Shown here one piece after another: positions 60,276 through 64,000 of a DNA stretch of 64,000 nucleotides (its first letter is position 1; each line of letters opens with the position of its first letter). Position numbers and translations under genes: made by a program. The notes beneath the pieces were generated by a model. The model did no database searches. It worked only from the letters and a program-made list of their open reading frames with translations, and was not told the origin of the DNA. The stretch comes from Arcanobacterium phocisimile (GTDB lineage: Bacteria; Actinomycetota; Actinomycetes; Actinomycetales; Actinomycetaceae), in contig NZ_CP070228.1 in the NCBI RefSeq assembly GCF_016904675.1, positions 1,364,001-1,428,000 on the forward strand, read 5' to 3'.

Positions 60276-61136
60276 CTAGGAGTTTTGTTCGCTCGCCTTC
60301 ACGACGTTAGACAAGAGCATAGCGCGAGTCATCGGCCCCACCCCACCAGGATTTGGCGAATAGAAACCAGCTTTCTCGAATACTGCAGGGTCCACGTCAC
60401 CGCGCATAACCGCCTTACCAGTGTCCGGATCGGTAACCCGAGAGACGCCGACGTCGAACACGGCAGCACCCGGGCGCACCATATCCGGGGTGATCATATG
60501 AGCCACGCCCGCAGCCGCAACAATAATATCGGCACGTAGCGTGTGCTCAGCGAGGTTTTTCGTCGCCGAATGGCAGGCGTCGACGGTGGCGTTAATGCTA
60601 CGCGAGGTGAGCAAAATTGCTAACGGTTTACCCACCGTCGTACCACGGCCAACGATACACACGTTGGCACCATTCCACTCAACACCATAGCGCCGGCCAA
60701 GTTCGACTACACCCATCGGAGTGCAGGCAACCGGTGCCGGAATGTCGTTTGCGAGACGACCGATATTCACTGGATGCAAGCCGTCTACGTCTTTAGCAGG
60801 ATCGATAGCTTCGAGGACTTTGTCAGTATCTATCTGCCGCGGCAACGGAAGCTGAACGATGAAACCAGAACATTGCGGATCGTCATTCAGCTTCCGTACC
60901 TGGACAAGAACTTCTTCAGTAGTTGACCCCTCGGGCATATCTACTCGAATAGAGTTAATCCCCACCTCAGCACAATCACGATGCTTCATATTGACATACA
61001 TCTGTGAACCCGGGTTTTCACCAACTAACACAGTAGCTAGGCCTGGCGTGTGCCCGAGCTGGGCGATCTTCTCTTTGATTTCGAGCTTGATTTGAGCAAG
61101 CGTAGCTCGCCCATCCATTTTGACCGCGGTAGTCAT
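60276..61136 (-). CDS. folD: Bifunctional methylenetetrahydrofolate dehydrogenase/cyclohydrolase
   Basis: A 286-aa enzyme interconverting 5,10-methylene-, methenyl- and 10-formyl-tetrahydrofolate with NADP. Motifs: YVNMKHRDCAEVGI (catalytic Lys), VQLPLPRQID, VDGLHPVNIGRL, CIVGRGTTVGKPLA and PNPGGVGPMTRAML. It follows glyA by 27 nt, so the serine-derived one-carbon unit is passed on by genes in one transcript, with divergent purU able to release formate. Confidence 0.97.
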   Translation of the reverse strand: MTTAVKMDGRATLAQIKLEIKEKIAQLGHTPGLATVLVGENPGSQMYVNMKHRDCAEVGINSIRVDMPEGSTTEEVLVQVRKLNDDPQCSGFIVQLPLPRQIDTDKVLEAIDPAKDVDGLHPVNIGRLANDIPAPVACTPMGVVELGRRYGVEWNGANVCIVGRGTTVGKPLAILLTSRSINATVDACHSATKNLAEHTLRADIIVAAAGVAHMITPDMVRPGAAVFDVGVSRVTDPDTGKAVMRGDVDPAVFEKAGFYSPNPGGVGPMTRAMLLSNVVKASEQNS

Positions 61137-61163
61137 CTAGATCTGTCCTCTCAACGAATCTTT

Positions 61164-62447
61164 TCAGTGCGTCTGATCAAGCCCGGAATATAGCGGGAAT
61201 CGATCAGTTAACGCGTTAACTCGCGCACGCAACGCATCGACATCGGCAGACTTGCCGTCGCGTAAAGCTACCGCGATAATATCGGCTACTTCGCGGAATT
61301 CTTCATCACCAAAACCACGAGTAGCCAACGCCGGCGTACCAATTCGCAAACCAGAGGTGACAGCCGGTGGACGAGGATCGAACGGAATGGCGTTACGGTT
61401 AACCGTAATCCCAATCTCATGCAACAAATCCTCAGCTTCTTGACCATTGAGCTCATGGTTGCGCAAATCTACCAATACAAGGTGAACATCAGTACCACCA
61501 GTAAGCACCGACACACCCTTATCCGCAACATCTGACGCTACAAGACGCTCAGCAAGGATCTTCGCGCCACGTAACGTACGCTCTTGCCGGTCCTTAAACT
61601 CTGGCGTACTAGCAATCTTTAACGCAATCGCCTTAGCCGCAATAACGTGCATCAGCGGACCACCCTGTTGCCCAGGGAATACCGCCGAATTAAGTTTCTT
61701 GCCTAGTGATTCATCACGGGAAAGAATCATACCTGAGCGCGGCCCACCAATGGTCTTGTGGATCGTCGTCGTCACCACGTCAGCATACGGAACTGGGCTT
61801 GGATGCAATCCAGCCGCTACCAAACCGGCGAAATGCGCCATATCTACCCACAGGTATGCGCCAACCTCATCGGCAATCTCGCGGAATGCAGCAAAATCTA
61901 CATGGCGTGAGTAAGCCGACCAACCAGCAATAATCATCTTCGGCTTGTGTTCACGGGCGAGCCGACGAACCTCATCCATATCAATCAGGTATGTTTCTGG
62001 ATCTACACCATAAGAGACAACGTTGAAGTTCTTCCCAGAAAAGTTAATCTTCATACCATGAGTCAAGTGACCCCCGTGTGCCAATGACAATCCCATAATG
62101 GTGTCGCCATGGTTCAACAACGCATGATAAATAGCTGCGTTGGCCTGCGCTCCGGCATGGGGTTGAACGTTGGCGTAAGCCGCGCCGAACAAGGACTTAG
62201 CCCGCTTAATTGCAAGATTCTCCGCAACGTCAACAAACTCGCAACCGCCGTAATAGCGACGGCCGGGATAACCTTCAGCATACTTATTCGTTAAAACTGA
62301 GCCCTGGGCTTGCAAAACAGCCCGCGGCACAAAATTCTCCGACGCAATCATTTCCAACGTAGCACGCTGGCGTCCCAATTCATCTTCGAGCACCTGAGCA
62401 ATCTCAGGATCTAGCTCAGCGAGTGAAAGATCAAAAGAATCTACCAC
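61164..62447 (-). CDS. glyA: Serine hydroxymethyltransferase
   Basis: A 427-aa PLP enzyme that makes glycine and 5,10-methylene-THF from serine. The PLP lysine lies in [14 protein letters not shown]; other landmarks are [40 protein letters not shown] and [18 protein letters not shown]. The start is GTG at 62447 with GGAGGAGG upstream; an overlapping ATG is out of frame. It heads the glyA-folD pair. The short region before it shows no riboswitch that I can recognise. Confidence 0.97.
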   Translation of the reverse strand: MVDSFDLSLAELDPEIAQVLEDELGRQRATLEMIASENFVPRAVLQAQGSVLTNKYAEGYPGRRYYGGCEFVDVAENLAIKRAKSLFGAAYANVQPHAGAQANAAIYHALLNHGDTIMGLSLAHGGHLTHGMKINFSGKNFNVVSYGVDPETYLIDMDEVRRLAREHKPKMIIAGWSAYSRHVDFAAFREIADEVGAYLWVDMAHFAGLVAAGLHPSPVPYADVVTTTIHKTIGGPRSGMILSRDESLGKKLNSAVFPGQQGGPLMHVIAAKAIALKIASTPEFKDRQERTLRGAKILAERLVASDVADKGVSVLTGGTDVHLVLVDLRNHELNGQEAEDLLHEIGITVNRNAIPFDPRPPAVTSGLRIGTPALATRGFGDEEFREVADIIAVALRDGKSADVDALRARVNALTDRFPLYSGLDQTH

Positions 62448-62564
62448 ATCCGCCTCCTCCAGGATTTTTAAAACAATACGACACTATTCTAAGCCCACCC
62501 TCCCACACTTTTACGAATCGTCTAACATCTGGGATCCGCATGCCCGACTAGTGGTCAAAACGAT

Positions 62565-62570
62565 TAAAAT
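62565..62570 (+). promoter_or_regulatory. Candidate -10 box for purU (leaderless)
   Basis: TAAAAT is followed by 6 nt and the purU ATG at 62577. No Shine-Dalgarno is present in the 30 nt upstream and no -35 is evident. Confidence 0.45.
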
Positions 62571-62576
62571 GTTCTC

Positions 62577-63437
62577 ATGGACAAATCCTCACTGACCTCA
62601 CAGCCACTTGTTTTTACCCTATCTTGCCCAGACCAACCCGGCATCGTGTACGCCGTCACTGGCCTGTTAACCCAAGTCGGCGCCAATGTCACACAATCCC
62701 AGCAATACCGGGACGCAAGCCAAAACCGGTTCTATATTCGACTCCAAGCAGATGTTCCTGGCGGCCGCGCCACTATCGACGCCACCTTCGCCGCATTGGC
62801 ATCCCGGTTCGACATGGACTACACCATCGCTGATGCCAGCCCGATGCGGACCATCATCATGTGCTCCAAAGATCCGCACTGCTTGAGTGATTTGCTCGCC
62901 AAACAACGAGAAGGCCGGATCCCGATCGACGTCGTCGCCGTCGTCTCCAATCACGAAACATTACGTCCACTCGCCGAATTTTACGGGGTATCGTTCATCC
63001 ACATCCCCGTCACCAAAGACACCAAAGCTGAAGCAGAAGCACATCTACTCAAACTCGTTGACGATTACGACGCCGAACTAGTCGTGTTGGCACGATACAT
63101 GCAAATCTTATCCGACGAGATCTGCCAGACACTGTCTGGCCGAATCATCAACATCCACCACTCATTCTTGCCATCATTTAAGGGCGCACGCCCCTATGCT
63201 CAAGCACACGCACGCGGTGTCAAACTCATCGGCGCCACCGCTCACTACGTGACAGCCGACCTCGATGAAGGACCAATTATCGAACAGGATGTGGTGCGTG
63301 TTTCGCATGCCCACGACGTTCAAGAATTGCAAGCTATGGGAGCCGAAGTCGAACGTCAGGTTCTGTCCCGAGCAGTACGCTGGCATGCCGAACACCGCGT
63401 GCTCCATCAGGGGCTACGCACAGTCGTATTTGGGTAA
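62577..63437 (+). CDS. purU: Formyltetrahydrofolate deformylase
   Basis: A 286-aa enzyme hydrolysing 10-formyl-THF to formate and THF, balancing the one-carbon pool. An N-terminal ACT domain (LSCPDQPGIVYAVTGLL) is followed by the formyltransferase-like domain with NIHHSFLPSFKGARPY (catalytic His/Asn region) and GATAHYVTADLDEGPIIEQD with the active-site Asp. Divergent from glyA-folD and apparently leaderless. It converges on the acetyltransferase gene with a 24-nt gap. Confidence 0.96.
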   Translation: MDKSSLTSQPLVFTLSCPDQPGIVYAVTGLLTQVGANVTQSQQYRDASQNRFYIRLQADVPGGRATIDATFAALASRFDMDYTIADASPMRTIIMCSKDPHCLSDLLAKQREGRIPIDVVAVVSNHETLRPLAEFYGVSFIHIPVTKDTKAEAEAHLLKLVDDYDAELVVLARYMQILSDEICQTLSGRIINIHHSFLPSFKGARPYAQAHARGVKLIGATAHYVTADLDEGPIIEQDVVRVSHAHDVQELQAMGAEVERQVLSRAVRWHAEHRVLHQGLRTVVFG

Positions 63438-63461
63438 GGATATACGCCCACCCTGATGTGC

Positions 63462-64000
63462 TTATTCGCCTAACAAGTGTGGCGGAATAACATCACGCGC
63501 GCTCGCGTCCGATGGAAGTTCTTTAACCACCCGAGCCGGGCTACCCACCGCTATTGTGTTGGCAGGGATATCTTTGGTGACCACTGAACCGGCACCAATA
63601 ATAGAGTTATCTCCGATCCTCACACCTGGCAAAACCATCACTCCGGCACCCAGCCAAACATTGTTTCCGACGACGATAGGGCTACCACCCTCCCAGCCTT
63701 CACTACGCAAGGTTGGTTCGAGCGGATGCCAGGCGGTTAAGAGTTGAACACGCGGCGCAATCTGGCAGTTTTCACCGATCGTGATCGGGGCGACATCGAG
63801 AAAAATACAGTCGTAGTTGACGAAGGTTCGCGCGCCGATGGATGTGTGGATACCGTAATCTACGTGCAACGGCGCTCGCACAATAACACCCTCGCCGACT
63901 TCGCCAAGCCAGCGAGTCAAGACGCGATAGTGGGCATCCCAATCGGCGGACGGTAACGAATTAAATTCGTCCTGGTAGGCCATCGCCCGATCGTGAATCT
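63462..64000 (-). CDS. Hexapeptide-repeat sugar O-acetyltransferase (Maa/LacA type), N-terminus outside the window
   Basis: The C-terminal 173 residues plus a few codons to the window edge. The left-handed beta-helix repeats are clear (IGARTFVNYDCIFLDVAP, IGENCQIAPRVQLLTAWHP, IVVGNNVWLGAGVMVLPG and IGDNSIIGAGSVVTKDIP), with the catalytic His in LLTAWHPLE. An ATG lies at 63983, but the frame stays open beyond it, and the residues there (AMAYQDEFNSLP) look like the middle of the Maa N-terminal helix, so the gene probably starts outside. It acetylates maltose, galactoside or a related sugar with acetyl-CoA. Confidence 0.88.
   Translation of the reverse strand, partial: IHDRAMAYQDEFNSLPSADWDAHYRVLTRWLGEVGEGVIVRAPLHVDYGIHTSIGARTFVNYDCIFLDVAPITIGENCQIAPRVQLLTAWHPLEPTLRSEGWEGGSPIVVGNNVWLGAGVMVLPGVRIGDNSIIGAGSVVTKDIPANTIAVGSPARVVKELPSDASARDVIPPHLLGE

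Noticed and set aside
62448-62576. Riboswitch upstream of glyA or purU
   Set aside because: The 129-nt divergent region is too short and lacks glycine- or THF-riboswitch-like conserved elements; it looks like two ordinary promoters.

Overview
The window looks like a chromosomal segment of a moderate-GC (by eye about half G+C) actinobacterium, most likely of the Actinomycetaceae (Arcanobacterium/Trueperella-like). The basis is lineage-typical genes: an AdnA/AdnB helicase-nuclease pair, DUF3107 and DUF3117 proteins, a Tad operon in mycobacterial gene order, a PRC-barrel/MgtE-N protein next to DUF1003, a ModB-ModC fusion and a MogA-MoaE fusion. The species is not certain. Coding density is high: no stretch over 300 bases lacks a gene. 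I saw no rRNA, tRNA, CRISPR array, insertion sequence or prophage.

Layout. (1) 1-5427, minus strand: release factor 2, FtsE-FtsX with a LytM/M23 murein hydrolase, SmpB, and the N-terminal part of a HAD phosphatase. (2) 5443-9866, minus: a Tad/Flp-type pilus or secretion operon (ATPase, two TadB/C membrane proteins, a small pilin-like protein and three TadE/TadG-like pseudopilins). Its leader carries conspicuous palindromes. (3) 10077-17795: a phosphotransferase-fold protein, then adnB and adnA on minus. (4) 17921-27649: mostly plus-strand housekeeping genes (DUF808, DUF3107, DEAD-box helicase, M24 peptidase, MgtE-N protein, DUF1003, Mrp ATPase, O-methyltransferase) with a minus pair (PHP, MarC). 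Two long perfect hairpins close convergent gene pairs here.

(5) 27708-44049 is the accessory core: a compact molybdoenzyme island. It holds a DmsABC-type reductase with a twin-arginine signal on the catalytic subunit, a TorD-family chaperone, an uncharacterised Fe-S/zinc protein, and a molybdate transporter (ModA plus a ModB-ModC fusion). It also holds a nearly complete cofactor pathway (MoaA, MoaC, MoaD, MogA-MoaE fusion, MoeB, MoeA, MobA), a TetR-family regulator, and Tat genes at both ends (tatA-tatC left, tatB-like right). Together these could import molybdate, build bis-MGD, insert it into DmsA, export the folded enzyme and use an S- or N-oxide as respiratory electron acceptor.

(6) 44096-56654 is mainly nucleoside uptake and salvage. 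A BMP-type lipoprotein and NupO/P/Q-like transporter feed cytidine deaminase, thymidine phosphorylase and deoxyribose-phosphate aldolase on minus; purine nucleoside phosphorylase and a phosphohexomutase/phosphopentomutase-like enzyme lie on plus. One operon member is an unrecognised protein with a papain/C39-like Cys-His-Asp order. (7) 56915-64000: mannose-1-phosphate guanylyltransferase, a YihY/BrkB membrane protein, exonuclease III, FolD and GlyA, then PurU (these last three forming a one-carbon group), and a hexapeptide acetyltransferase cut by the window end.

Several genes lack a Shine-Dalgarno sequence and instead have a TANNNT-like -10 box about 6 nt before the start codon, suggesting leaderless transcripts. 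All functional statements come from reading motifs; no database search was run.
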